A DNA stretch of 64,000 nucleotides from the IMG/VR virus record IMGVR_UViG_3300025127_000022, positions 1 to 64,000 of that record; one strand, written 5' to 3'. The notes under the pieces are model-generated. The model saw only the letters and a program-made list of their open reading frames with translations. It did not search any database and was not told the origin of the DNA. The first letter of the stretch is position 1, and each line of letters starts with the position of its first letter. The DNA comes from a virus. Both the position numbers and the translations under genes were made by a program. Shown piece after piece: positions 23,623 through 32,271 of this stretch.

Positions 23623-24474
23623 ATGAAAAAGTTACTCCTCGTACTACTATTGTTAGTACCATTTCTAGCTAAAACTCAATGTAATAACGGAACAAATTAT
23701 TATCCATCTTCAATATACACCCCAACACCTGATACTTGGGGGTATGCCTCTACATGTAACTGGGCAGGAGAAGTAATGAGAATGAATATTGTATCAGGAG
23801 ACTCATATCAATTTTCTACTTGTGATAATTATGGAGGTGTGCTTGCAAGCTATGATACACAAATCACTTTACGTGATGGTAGTGGTACATTATTAGCATA
23901 TAATGATGACTTTTCTGGTTGTTCTGGGTTTTCATCTTACTTGAATTGGACAGCAACTTATACAGGTGTATTATATGTTCATTTGAATGAATACAATTGT
24001 GCAACAAATATGGTATGTACAAGAATAATGGTATACCGAACAGAACCTATATCATTACCTATTACATTACATTACTTTGATGCATTTCACATAGACAATA
24101 TCGATAATACAATTCAAATAGAATGGATAACATATTCTGAACAAAACAATGATTATTTCACCGTATTAAAATCTTATGATGGATATGAATGGTCTGAATT
24201 ATGTAAGGTACCTGGTGCTGGAAATTCTAATATGGAATTATCATATTCAGTAAGAGATACAAATCCTCGACCAGGTGTACAATATTACAAATTACGACAA
24301 ACCGATTATGATGGGCAGTGGGAAGAATTCGATGTTGTATCAGTAATAATCAAAACAGAACGTAAAGAAATTGTAAGAGCTTACAATCAAATGGGTCAAG
24401 AAGTTGGTATAGATACTAAAGGCCTCTTATTTCTAGTGTGGGATAATGGTGATGTAACAAAAATTATAAACTAA
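23623..24474 (+). CDS. Secreted T9SS-style protein
   Basis: A 283-residue protein with signal MKKLLLVLLLLVPFLAKTQ. The first part (~20-130) resembles a pre-peptidase C-terminal type domain. Then comes the Bacteroidota module LPITLHYFDAF, QIEWITYSEQNNDYFTVL, GAGNSNMELSYSVRD and VQYYKLRQTDYDG (~145-235). The end KEIVRAYNQMGQEVG to GDVTKIIN is a shortened sorting domain. Surface or secreted location through T9SS is likely. The upstream gap of 205 bp (23418-23622) has no gene. Confidence 0.8.
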   Translation: MKKLLLVLLLLVPFLAKTQCNNGTNYYPSSIYTPTPDTWGYASTCNWAGEVMRMNIVSGDSYQFSTCDNYGGVLASYDTQITLRDGSGTLLAYNDDFSGCSGFSSYLNWTATYTGVLYVHLNEYNCATNMVCTRIMVYRTEPISLPITLHYFDAFHIDNIDNTIQIEWITYSEQNNDYFTVLKSYDGYEWSELCKVPGAGNSNMELSYSVRDTNPRPGVQYYKLRQTDYDGQWEEFDVVSVIIKTERKEIVRAYNQMGQEVGIDTKGLLFLVWDNGDVTKIIN

Positions 24475-24851
24475 TGAAAAATTTAATTTTAACTATAATT
24501 TTATTGGTCTGTGGCGTATCTTATGGACAATACCACGGTGTTGACTGGAATACCCAGGATAATTGCCAACATCAAACAATAATATATTACGATAACGGAC
24601 ATATAAAAGAAGTAGGTTGTCATAATAATGATTTAAAAAAAACAGGACAATGGCATATGTACGCACCGAACGGTGAAAGAATTGCACTTGCAGGATTTGA
24701 CCATCATGGTAAAAAACACGGTGAGTGGATGATATGGGATGACCAAGGTAAACTTAAAGCTCATATGATTTACGAACACGGAAAAAGAACTGGTGTGTGG
24801 AAAGCCTATTTAAGTGATGGTACTGTCCAAAAAAGAAAATATAAAGATTAA
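24474..24851 (+). CDS. Secreted MORN-like repeat protein
   Basis: A 125-residue protein with signal MKNLILTIILLVCGVSYG. It holds about four ~23-residue repeats of the form Y-x-x-G-x-x-K-x-x-G-x-W-x-x-Y/W-x-x-x-G (for example KKHGEWMIWDDQGKLK and KRTGVWKAYLSDGTVQ), as in bacterial MORN and YwqK-like proteins. Binding to a surface or lipid is possible. It shares a base with the upstream stop, and a strong terminator follows. Confidence 0.75.
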   Translation: MKNLILTIILLVCGVSYGQYHGVDWNTQDNCQHQTIIYYDNGHIKEVGCHNNDLKKTGQWHMYAPNGERIALAGFDHHGKKHGEWMIWDDQGKLKAHMIYEHGKRTGVWKAYLSDGTVQKRKYKD

Positions 24852-24927
24852 TTTTTTTAGGTCCAACCCAGACTTTTGCGAAAAAATCCTATATATATTA
24901 TAGCAGCATGCGTTAAAGCAAAAAGAA

Positions 24928-24958
24928 AAAAAGCAAGTTTTAAATAGCTTGCTTTTTT
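24928..24958 (+). terminator. Rho-independent terminator
   Basis: Stem AAAAAGCAAG / CTTGCTTTTT with loop TTTTAAATAG, followed by T residues. It ends the 23623-24851 unit. Confidence 0.85.
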
Positions 24959-25009
24959 AATGCTTGGAAAATCCAAAATTAATTTTTCATTTTATATGTT
25001 TAATAGAAC

Positions 25010-25017
25010 TATTTATA
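25010..25017 (+). promoter_or_regulatory. TATTTATA phage promoter, leaderless type
   Basis: 4 nt before the ATG at 25022. Confidence 0.55.
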
Positions 25018-25021
25018 AGAT

Positions 25022-25831
25022 ATGAAAAACGACATCCGTAAAGTTTTAAGAGAATACTGGGACAACCAACCAGATAAATGGGGGTTGTTAGAAATGGATG
25101 TTCGTGCTCTTACCGATAGAATTATTGAACGTCACAAAGATAACTGGGACGGGGACCAATACGCTGTTATTGATGCAATACAACAAGTATTTGAAGGTAT
25201 GTTCGAAAAAGTACCAATTAATGAAGTCGTAGATACTGTTGGTGGTGGAGAAGAAAAGTTAAAAGACTCTGGTAATACTCTTATCGGGTCACAACACTAT
25301 AGAGGTTATGGTGAGAATACGGGTTATTACGCTGAAACTATAAATAAAGATATGTTTTTTAACCTAATAAAAGCAATCGTCCAGTATACCCCTTGGGAAA
25401 AAATAGAAGAACTTAATGATGATGAAGCGTGGCGTTGGTCGGAAGTTATAAACCCCATAGTTAAAGTATTTGGTATTAAAGATATAAACTATTCACCAGA
25501 CGGATTAGGTACAAGAATTTGGTTTACAATTAAAAACCCTAAAAATTATGATGGTATAAAAGATGGTACCATCACTAACGTTAATGGATTAGAAATACCT
25601 GAAAGAAAAACTTTTGAAGTTTATATGGAACAAACTGAGAGGGAAAATGTAAGTTATAGATATACTGTAACTGTTGAAGGTTATGATGAAGACGCTGTTT
25701 ATAGTGCAGTAGAATACGATGAAGATGGTGAATATAATTGGTATGACTATGAAGACAGTAAAGGTTTTGATAGGGAAGTGTATGATGGAGAGTCAATGGA
25801 AAAAGAAGTTATATCCATAAAAGAAGTATAA
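25022..25831 (+). CDS. Tagged hypothetical protein
   Basis: A 269-residue protein. MKNDIRKVLREYWDNQ is a variant of the tag (x-D-IRK-VLRE), close to that of the next gene (NNDIRKAIRGVINEG). The body is helical at first; a C-terminal segment (~195-269, FEVYMEQTERENVSYRYTV) is an acidic beta-rich piece. No family is recognised. Inferred head-packaged protein. Confidence 0.65.
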   Translation: MKNDIRKVLREYWDNQPDKWGLLEMDVRALTDRIIERHKDNWDGDQYAVIDAIQQVFEGMFEKVPINEVVDTVGGGEEKLKDSGNTLIGSQHYRGYGENTGYYAETINKDMFFNLIKAIVQYTPWEKIEELNDDEAWRWSEVINPIVKVFGIKDINYSPDGLGTRIWFTIKNPKNYDGIKDGTITNVNGLEIPERKTFEVYMEQTERENVSYRYTVTVEGYDEDAVYSAVEYDEDGEYNWYDYEDSKGFDREVYDGESMEKEVISIKEV

Positions 25832-25843
25832 AGATTTTAAAAG

Positions 25844-25851
25844 TATTTATA
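25844..25851 (+). promoter_or_regulatory. TATTTATA phage promoter, leaderless type
   Basis: 4 nt before the ATG at 25856. Confidence 0.55.
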
Positions 25852-25855
25852 TAAT

Positions 25856-26458
25856 ATGAAAAGAAAAGTCACAAATAACGACATTAGAAAAGCCATTAGG
25901 GGAGTTATAAATGAAGGACATAGTTCGTATATGGCTAAGTCTCAGTTATACAACATCGCTAGAAAAGCACAAAGTATGTACGACCAATTAGAAAAGGGTG
26001 AACCTTTGGAAGATTGGATGGAATCTAATATTGCAAAAATGGACAATATGATGGACAGTGTTAGTGACGCTTTCTCATATGACCAACACCAGGAGAGAAG
26101 TTGTCCAGATGGAATGTACTGGTGTAATGAAGACCAAATTTGTAAACCTGACTCACAAGATATGAGTATTATGGTTTCTACACAGGAAATGAATGAAGCT
26201 ATAGGTTTTACTAAAAGTTATGAGGGTGAGTTAAAGACTCATATGGATGCTTTTATTAACATTGTATGTGGTTATATAAAAGAACAAGTAAGTAAAAAAT
26301 CTATGTATGGGGATGAAGTGATAGTACAAAGATTATATCAGTTATTAGCTGAGGGAGGAGAACTACATTCTCCAGTACAAGAACTTATAGATATAATAGA
26401 TAACTTACCTAATAAAGACCAAGGACCGATGGGTTTTAGAATAGGACAAAATTATTAA
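25856..26458 (+). CDS. Tagged hypothetical protein
   Basis: A 200-residue protein. The tag is MKRKVTNNDIRKAIRGVI then NEG. The body is mostly helical with a small Cys motif (SCPDGMYWCNEDQIC, ~81-95). It lies two bases before the next tagged gene. No enzymatic motif. Confidence 0.65.
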   Translation: MKRKVTNNDIRKAIRGVINEGHSSYMAKSQLYNIARKAQSMYDQLEKGEPLEDWMESNIAKMDNMMDSVSDAFSYDQHQERSCPDGMYWCNEDQICKPDSQDMSIMVSTQEMNEAIGFTKSYEGELKTHMDAFINIVCGYIKEQVSKKSMYGDEVIVQRLYQLLAEGGELHSPVQELIDIIDNLPNKDQGPMGFRIGQNY

Positions 26459-26460
26459 AA

Positions 26461-27741
26461 ATGACAAAAATTTTAATCTCAGAAAAACAATTAGAAAGAC
26501 TAAGTAAAATAGTTTTAAAAGAACAGAATAGACCTGTTACTGTAAGTCCAGGAGAATTGGTTCAGATGTATATGACAAACGACTTAAATAAAATTCTTTT
26601 AAGTAAACAAGATGAACTCGCGGGACAATATTTTATAGCTATTGTTGGGAATGATGAACAAATACAATTAAGATATGGTGAAAATGGTAGTGAAGGAGCT
26701 GAATTTGAAATGGAAGATTTTGGTACGAGAGGAAAAAGATTTAGACTACCCATTGGTAGATGGTCTATAACAGTACCTACTAACGATATTGATTTAATAG
26801 CTGAATTAGAAAATTCAGAACCTTATGGGAAAGATTATAAAGCGTTTTTTGCTGTTAATGACGATTTAACTAATTACGTTAAAAGAGAAATAAATAGAGT
26901 TAAAGTTAAATTTTTATTCTATATAGATAGACAAGCATCTAGTGACGGTTTCGGAGGTTTTACATTTTACCAATTACCAGGGAGGAAAAAACCTAAAGGG
27001 GTACCCATAGTTAATTTAGGGCAATCTTTCCCTATAACTGAAATTACTCCACTAGGAAGTAAAAGAGGTTCGAGAGCTAATACGATGGGACTCAAACTTG
27101 GTAAAAGAATTTACGGTGAGGTTTATGGTTCAGGACTACAAGCAAAACTCGAAAGATTACAATTAACTATCCCAGCTGAATTATTACCCCAAAAACCAGG
27201 AGGCGACCCAATAACAACACCAGATATACCAGAAGAAGATATCATCATACCTATATTTTCAGTTGTGGGTGCTAATTTACCATATGCGGATAATATGATT
27301 ATGCCTTACTTTAACAAATATCCACAAGCTGAAGAACATTTTGGTAAAATAGTTGAAGCTTTTGTAAAATATATAAATGCGGGTGGTGGTGACAAACTTA
27401 CTAATGTAACTATTAAAGGTAGTGCAGATTCAGCAGCACCAAATGAAAAGGTTCCTAGTGGCTATAATAAATTAGACCATCCAGGAGGTAAACTTTTCGG
27501 TGGAATTCCAAAAACTGACTTAAAAGGAAGAAACCAATGGTTGGCAGATAATAGAGCAAAACAATACGCTAATGCTTTAATTACAGCCATTAAGGATAGA
27601 ACTGGATTTGATTTGAAGATAGAAGTATTACCTGGAGATAACTACTATGGTCAAGGAAGTAGTAAACGAGGTCAGGAATATAGAAAAATTACATTAACAC
27701 CAAACGCTCCAACACACAAGGGTCCATCACAGAAAAAATAA
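26461..27741 (+). CDS. Tagged protein with OmpA-like C-terminal domain
   Basis: A 426-residue protein. Tag MTKILISEKQLERLSKIV then LKEQ. The middle is beta-rich. The C-terminus (~285-415) has the OmpA/Pal-type layout: YFNKYPQAEEHFGKIVEA, VTIKGSADSAAP, NQWLADNRAKQYANALI and a final YRKITLTP strand. This fold binds peptidoglycan. I infer a packaged or virion protein that meets the cell wall during entry. The OmpA assignment rests on pattern, not on a conserved catalytic residue. Confidence 0.7.
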   Translation: MTKILISEKQLERLSKIVLKEQNRPVTVSPGELVQMYMTNDLNKILLSKQDELAGQYFIAIVGNDEQIQLRYGENGSEGAEFEMEDFGTRGKRFRLPIGRWSITVPTNDIDLIAELENSEPYGKDYKAFFAVNDDLTNYVKREINRVKVKFLFYIDRQASSDGFGGFTFYQLPGRKKPKGVPIVNLGQSFPITEITPLGSKRGSRANTMGLKLGKRIYGEVYGSGLQAKLERLQLTIPAELLPQKPGGDPITTPDIPEEDIIIPIFSVVGANLPYADNMIMPYFNKYPQAEEHFGKIVEAFVKYINAGGGDKLTNVTIKGSADSAAPNEKVPSGYNKLDHPGGKLFGGIPKTDLKGRNQWLADNRAKQYANALITAIKDRTGFDLKIEVLPGDNYYGQGSSKRGQEYRKITLTPNAPTHKGPSQKK

Positions 27742-28275
27742 CTACTTGTTAAAATTTTCGGTTGGGAACATCTGAACAGCTATTATTAAATTTAATTTTT
27801 GATTATAAGTAATGTAGTGTCCATAATAAGATGTGAATGTTTTTCCTTTATTAAAAACGTCATGAACTTCTGTTAGAACATTCATTCTGTGATAGGTAGA
27901 ACTCATAAAATTATTATGGATTCTTTGAGCGATTTCTAAACTTGTTTGAGTACTATCATAATTAAAGGCTGTGATATTCTCTGAAGAGATAATATATTTT
28001 AAATCACTACTAATTTTAATTCTGTCATCTGGAAACTCATATAATGGATTTTCATTTGTGTGTGCGATTTTTTTACGGGTATCAACATTACTTAAATATA
28101 CCGCTTGAATTTTTGCCCCGTTATTAATCAACGTATCGGTTGCAAATGCACTTAATCCCCTACTAGACCTTTCTTTATTTATTACATTTAATAAATGTGT
28201 TTCTATCTCAGTAAAATTTTGAGAGTAACTTAAATTACAAACAAATGTTAATATGATTATTAGTATATTTTTCAT
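27742..28275 (-). CDS. Secreted CAP/SCP-domain protein
   Basis: A 177-residue protein with signal MKNILIIILTFVCNLSYSQ. The CAP fold is seen in LLNVINKERSSRGLSAF, LINNGAKIQAVYLSN, SENITAF and the His-containing NNFMSSTYHRMNVL, ending in LNLIIAVQMF. CAP proteins are secreted and bind lipids or other ligands. It is transcribed from a TATATTTG box four bases before the ATG, so it is probably leaderless. It converges tail to tail with the OmpA-like gene. Confidence 0.8.
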   Translation of the reverse strand: MKNILIIILTFVCNLSYSQNFTEIETHLLNVINKERSSRGLSAFATDTLINNGAKIQAVYLSNVDTRKKIAHTNENPLYEFPDDRIKISSDLKYIISSENITAFNYDSTQTSLEIAQRIHNNFMSSTYHRMNVLTEVHDVFNKGKTFTSYYGHYITYNQKLNLIIAVQMFPTENFNK

Positions 28276-28279
28276 ACTA

Positions 28280-28287
28280 CAAATATA
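28280..28287 (-). promoter_or_regulatory. TATATTTG host-like promoter, leaderless type
   Basis: TATATTTG then TAGT then ATG at 28275; only 4 nt between box and start. Confidence 0.55.
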
Positions 28288-28349
28288 AAAAAAATTTTGA
28301 TATAAACCAAGGAATTGGAGGATACTTATAAAAATTTGGTAAGTTAATA

Positions 28350-29687
28350 TTAAGATATTGACTTACAAGGGTTAAACGCTTTTCCTAGAGGTCTTTCATT
28401 TCCAGAAACATCTCCACTAATTTTTCCGTAAGGTTCTTTCGGACCATAAATTATTTTTTCTAATTTTCCATTTCTATCTACAGTGTACGCACATATCATA
28501 GGTGCATCACCATGGTATCCTTTTGTTTGACCTTTATCACTTCTTGTTAAACTACCTTGTTTACCCTCTATACTTAATTGTAATAAACCTGTAGGTGATT
28601 TTTCTATCATTTGTTTTAATAATTTGTCGTTAACTGCAAATACATTAACAGCTGACTCTCCCTCACCACCTCTTCCTGGTTCTGTTGGGGGTGGTTTACT
28701 AGGGGAAATTCTTTTGATTAAATTAGGATTATCTGATTTAGAAATACCCAGTCTAGTTCCACTCTTTTTCTTAAAGTACCCCTGACCGTTATTCATATTA
28801 GCAATACCGACTTCCACCCCATTACATTTAATATTAAAGGTAGCAAAATCACAACCATGTTCTCTACTACTTGCTGGTACAGTAATCCCATCAATAGTCT
28901 CACCACCACCACCTTTTTTAAAATAACCTACAATTATTCTTAGTCCACTAGCACATTTAAATAATTTTTCTTTTTGACCCGCACTAATTGAAAACCCGGC
29001 AAAAAAAGTAATGTCAACATATTGTCCAGGGTTGGGATACTTTGAAACATCTCTTTTTTCATCAATACAACCTCCAGTATCAGTAATTTTTGCGGTTATG
29101 TTTTGAGGAGTAATTTCATTCTTTACTGCAAATCCTATATCTTTACCTTTCTTTTTAATTGTACTAATTAATTTTTTCCATCTGTTTTCTGCATAACCCA
29201 GATTTTGGTCCCATCTTGTATTACCCGCTTTAGGTAAAGTTTCAAATGGGGGTTGGGAAAGCTCTACATCTGTATATTCCTTTCCTACATTATTATAAGT
29301 GGGTTGTAAAGCATATTCATTGTAGTTACTAGCGGACCCCACAACTCGTTGAACAGTGAGTACATCTATACTATGAGTATCTAAAAAATTTTTATTTTTA
29401 GGGAGTTGTTCTATCAATTTTTGTTTTACCATTAACAATGCTTTTTCATAAACTTTTTCACTAGATATGGTAGCTCCAAAGTAAGCTGTAAATCTAATTT
29501 TACACCTTTCTGGCTTACCATCATCACCTTTACTAACGGCTACGGTACGGAGCTTAGGGTCTGGAATATTATTACTTCCACTACAATTACCATATTTTTC
29601 TTCTTGCTCAGTAATGGTTTCACCTATATTATAATCTATAAGTGATTTCATTTTTCTGATTTCGTTCTCTACTAAATGTCTTTTCAT
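28350..29687 (-). CDS. Tagged protein with possible OmpA-like segments
   Basis: A 445-residue protein. The tag MKRHLVENEIRKMKSLID then YNIGETITEQEE is closely related to that of the gene at 30381 (NEDIRKMMGLIDYDRGKTLTEN). The body contains NLGYAENRWKKLISTIKKKG and KITDTGG-x(17)-QYVDITFFAG (~170-245), similar in layout to the OmpA-like domain of the 26461 gene. The C-terminal ~150 residues are beta-rich (LLQLSIEGKQGSLTR). Inferred virion-packaged. Confidence 0.6.
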   Translation of the reverse strand: MKRHLVENEIRKMKSLIDYNIGETITEQEEKYGNCSGSNNIPDPKLRTVAVSKGDDGKPERCKIRFTAYFGATISSEKVYEKALLMVKQKLIEQLPKNKNFLDTHSIDVLTVQRVVGSASNYNEYALQPTYNNVGKEYTDVELSQPPFETLPKAGNTRWDQNLGYAENRWKKLISTIKKKGKDIGFAVKNEITPQNITAKITDTGGCIDEKRDVSKYPNPGQYVDITFFAGFSISAGQKEKLFKCASGLRIIVGYFKKGGGGETIDGITVPASSREHGCDFATFNIKCNGVEVGIANMNNGQGYFKKKSGTRLGISKSDNPNLIKRISPSKPPPTEPGRGGEGESAVNVFAVNDKLLKQMIEKSPTGLLQLSIEGKQGSLTRSDKGQTKGYHGDAPMICAYTVDRNGKLEKIIYGPKEPYGKISGDVSGNERPLGKAFNPCKSIS

Positions 29688-29689
29688 AA

Positions 29690-30295
29690 TTAATCAAATA
29701 ATCCCATAGCCTTATAAACTTCGTATGCTGAAACTGGACTATTACCACCTACTGACCAGTAATCTATATCTTGTGGGTGAACACCATATTGTTTGTAGTC
29801 ATATATAGAAGCTCTAACACCATTGTCAAATTCAATGTCCCATTCCACCTGTGTTTTACCATCTGGGGAAGACTGGTCCCAGGTTGGTGGTCCGAATACT
29901 CTGACAATATCATCCATGTAAATACCTTCCAGTTCACCTTGTCTACTACCACCCACAAAAGGTAACCCTCTTTGGGGAGTACCAACTATAAAACCTCTAG
30001 GTTGTAATTCAAATTCCAAGTCTTCTAAATCCCAATCTGAAGACATAGGGTCGTAAGATTCAATAAATAACGAAAATAACATATCTATTACCTTACGGTC
30101 ATTACTAAAACCAAATAACTTAGCCTCATCCTCTATTAACTTATGTAGTGAAGAACTAAATCTATAAGTGTGTGCTTGACCTGGATGGGTTAACCTACCA
30201 TCTTCATGTATGGAATCTAGGTCTTCCGCCATTTCTATATTCATTTTAGGTCTAATGTGCCTAAATAATTGTTGTATAGTTTTAATATTGTTCAT
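29690..30295 (-). CDS. 201-residue hypothetical protein
   Basis: MNNIKTIQQLFRHIRPKM is a weaker tag-like start. The body holds RFSSSLHKLIEDEAKLFG and a beta segment FDNGVRASIYDYKQYG. The C-terminal part (DPQDIDYWSVGGNSP-like) resembles small phage proteins of unknown role. A TATTTATA box lies 5 nt before the ATG on the minus strand; the stop is two bases before the next gene. Confidence 0.6.
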   Translation of the reverse strand: MNNIKTIQQLFRHIRPKMNIEMAEDLDSIHEDGRLTHPGQAHTYRFSSSLHKLIEDEAKLFGFSNDRKVIDMLFSLFIESYDPMSSDWDLEDLEFELQPRGFIVGTPQRGLPFVGGSRQGELEGIYMDDIVRVFGPPTWDQSSPDGKTQVEWDIEFDNGVRASIYDYKQYGVHPQDIDYWSVGGNSPVSAYEVYKAMGLFD

Positions 30296-30300
30296 TTAAA

Positions 30301-30308
30301 TATAAATA
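30301..30308 (-). promoter_or_regulatory. TATTTATA phage promoter (minus strand)
   Basis: 5 nt before the ATG at 30295, so probably a leaderless transcript; covers the leftward 30295-28350 pair. Confidence 0.55.
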
Positions 30309-30345
30309 CCCTAACTCTTTATTAAAATTTTTCCTTTGTGAGGTA

Positions 30346-30353
30346 TATTTATA
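30346..30353 (+). promoter_or_regulatory. TATTTATA phage promoter
   Basis: 27 nt before the ATG at 30381, the longest spacing seen. Confidence 0.45.
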
Positions 30354-30380
30354 GTAAAATAAAATCATTAACCAAATATA

Positions 30381-32021
30381 ATGAAAAAAATGAAAAAGAA
30401 TTTAATTAACGAAGACATCAGAAAAATGATGGGTCTTATCGATTATGATAGGGGTAAAACTTTAACAGAAAATAAAGAATCTAATAAATCACAATTATTA
30501 AATGAAATTTTTCCCGCATTAGTAGCCTACGGTGCTGTAGCTGCAGGTCTATATAAAGCATGGGAATGGGGAGTAGACGCTTGGGGTTCTAAAAGTATAG
30601 ATGCAAGAATAACTGACGCTTTAGACCAGACAACTTGGCCAAAAATCGAGAAGGCTATTAGAGAGACTGAGAAAGCAACGGGAGAAGATATTGAAGGAAA
30701 GTTTGATGTGGCAAGTGCATCAGAAGCTAAAAGAATGGCTAACGATTTAAATGCAGCATTTGATTATACATTCGGAACAGATGAGGACAAAATAGGTGAT
30801 ACATTTGCTGATATGGGTTCATTTATGGATTTAGCACGTGTTTCTTATGAATATGGTGACCGTCCTGACGGTGATTTAGCTTATGAATTAGACGACGAAT
30901 TGAGTCAATCTGATTTTAAAACTTACGTAAGTAATAATATGAAAAGTAAACCTTTAGCTGTTTTTAATGGTAAATCTTACGATAGTCTAGAGAAATTATT
31001 AGCTGCTATAGCAGAAATGGCTAAACCAGCTGAGGAAGAAAAAACACCTAAATCAATCATTAAAGAAAAATTTGAAAATTTCCCATGTGTTCAGGTAGAA
31101 ATTGAAAACGCAAAAGAAATTAAATACCCTTATAAAGGAAAAGAGGACCGAGTATATATTATCGCAGAAAATGGCGACCTAATGTTAGTAACAGTAGATG
31201 GAAGGTATAAAGCTAAAGTGGGTGGAGAAGTATCTTCAGGTAATATTGAATGTCCAGATGATTTTAGTATTGAAGATGAAGGAGAATTAACATTATCAGA
31301 AGGTAGATATATTTTTGAACAAAACTTTGGTGGTATTAAATTAAATCCTAAAGGTAAACCTGCTGATGATGCCTCTGGTGAAGAAGAAGGTGGTGGAAGT
31401 TCATCTGGTGGAGGAAGTTCATCTGGTGGGGGAAGTAGATATACTAGAACCGATTTAGATTATATGGATGTTGTATCTTGTAATGGTGAAGTAAAAAAAG
31501 GTGATAGAGGACAAGTAGTGAAAGACATTCAATCAAAATTAAATGAATCTCCTAAAGTAAATCCTAAATTAAAAGTAGATGGTATATTCGGTTCAAAAAC
31601 TGAAGCAGCCATTAAACAAGCGGGGGGGACAAATGTATTTAACTGTGAACTTGCTAAAGCATTAGACGCTGAATCTAATAAACCTGAAGATAATGTAGCG
31701 GGTAAAGAAGAAAAAGATGGTGGTGAAAAAATAAGCCAAGCAGAAGCTAACGAACTAGATAAAGTTACAATAGAAAAAGAAGGTACTGATAAAGTGACCA
31801 TTAAAGACCAGATAGCTGATTTAAATCAAGCGATTAGTCAACAACCTACTAAAGATGATTGTAAAGATTTAATTGCAAGTGCAGCCGCAGGAATAAAGAT
31901 GGGTGTTCGAGTGAATGACCTTGGTTCATTAAAACAATGTTTTAATTCATATAATTTTTTCCCTTCTATTTCAGCGGGGAAAGTTAAAAAAACTTACGGA
32001 ATAAAAGGAAAAGGTAATTAA
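30381..32021 (+). CDS. Tagged peptidoglycan-binding protein with annexin-like segment
   Basis: A 546-residue protein. Tag region NEDIRKMMGLIDYDRGK then TLTEN and LLNE (residues 8-35). Then a hydrophobic stretch, an annexin-like FGTDED-x(40) helical segment (~131-190), a (SSGGG)n linker (~337-352) and a PG_binding_1 domain (~364-430; KKGDRGQVVKDIQSKL, KVDGIFGSKTEAAI). The last ~70 residues share KDDCKDLI and KKTYGIKGKG with the protein at 44446. Peptidoglycan binding is expected for the wall domain. It looks like a structural or injected protein that acts at the wall during entry. Confidence 0.75.
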   Translation: MKKMKKNLINEDIRKMMGLIDYDRGKTLTENKESNKSQLLNEIFPALVAYGAVAAGLYKAWEWGVDAWGSKSIDARITDALDQTTWPKIEKAIRETEKATGEDIEGKFDVASASEAKRMANDLNAAFDYTFGTDEDKIGDTFADMGSFMDLARVSYEYGDRPDGDLAYELDDELSQSDFKTYVSNNMKSKPLAVFNGKSYDSLEKLLAAIAEMAKPAEEEKTPKSIIKEKFENFPCVQVEIENAKEIKYPYKGKEDRVYIIAENGDLMLVTVDGRYKAKVGGEVSSGNIECPDDFSIEDEGELTLSEGRYIFEQNFGGIKLNPKGKPADDASGEEEGGGSSSGGGSSSGGGSRYTRTDLDYMDVVSCNGEVKKGDRGQVVKDIQSKLNESPKVNPKLKVDGIFGSKTEAAIKQAGGTNVFNCELAKALDAESNKPEDNVAGKEEKDGGEKISQAEANELDKVTIEKEGTDKVTIKDQIADLNQAISQQPTKDDCKDLIASAAAGIKMGVRVNDLGSLKQCFNSYNFFPSISAGKVKKTYGIKGKGN

Positions 32022-32022
32022 T

Positions 32023-32217
32023 ATGAATAAGTTAAAAGAAATATTCTCAAAGGTAACAAGTTGGGTGGACTCGAAAGGGTTCTCCGCTTTAGCATCTCTA
32101 GGAATTGGTATTGGTTTATGGATATTTGGATACAAAATTTATGCTGGAATTGCATTTGGTGTATTCTTAACCAGGAACTGGGACATTCTCCGAGGATGGT
32201 TAAAAAAAATAAATTAA
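32023..32217 (+). CDS. 64-residue membrane protein, holin-like size
   Basis: MNKLKEIFSKVTSWVDSK then one or two membrane segments (FSALASLGIGIGLWIFGY, IYAGIAFGVFLTRN) and basic LKKIN. It lies one base after the peptidoglycan-binding gene and is followed by a perfect terminator. Size and topology fit a holin, but nothing specific proves it. Confidence 0.55.
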   Translation: MNKLKEIFSKVTSWVDSKGFSALASLGIGIGLWIFGYKIYAGIAFGVFLTRNWDILRGWLKKIN

Positions 32218-32220
32218 AGA

Positions 32221-32244
32221 AAAAGGACTTCGGTCCTTTTTTTT
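32221..32244 (+). terminator. Rho-independent terminator with UUCG loop
   Basis: AAAAGGAC-TTCG-GTCCTTTT then TTTT: a perfect 8-bp stem closed by a UUCG tetraloop. Confidence 0.92.
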
Positions 32245-32260
32245 ATGCTCTAACGTAATA

Positions 32261-32268
32261 TATTTATA
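32261..32268 (+). promoter_or_regulatory. TATTTATA phage promoter, leaderless type
   Basis: 3 nt before the ATG at 32272. Confidence 0.55.
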
Positions 32269-32271
32269 GAT

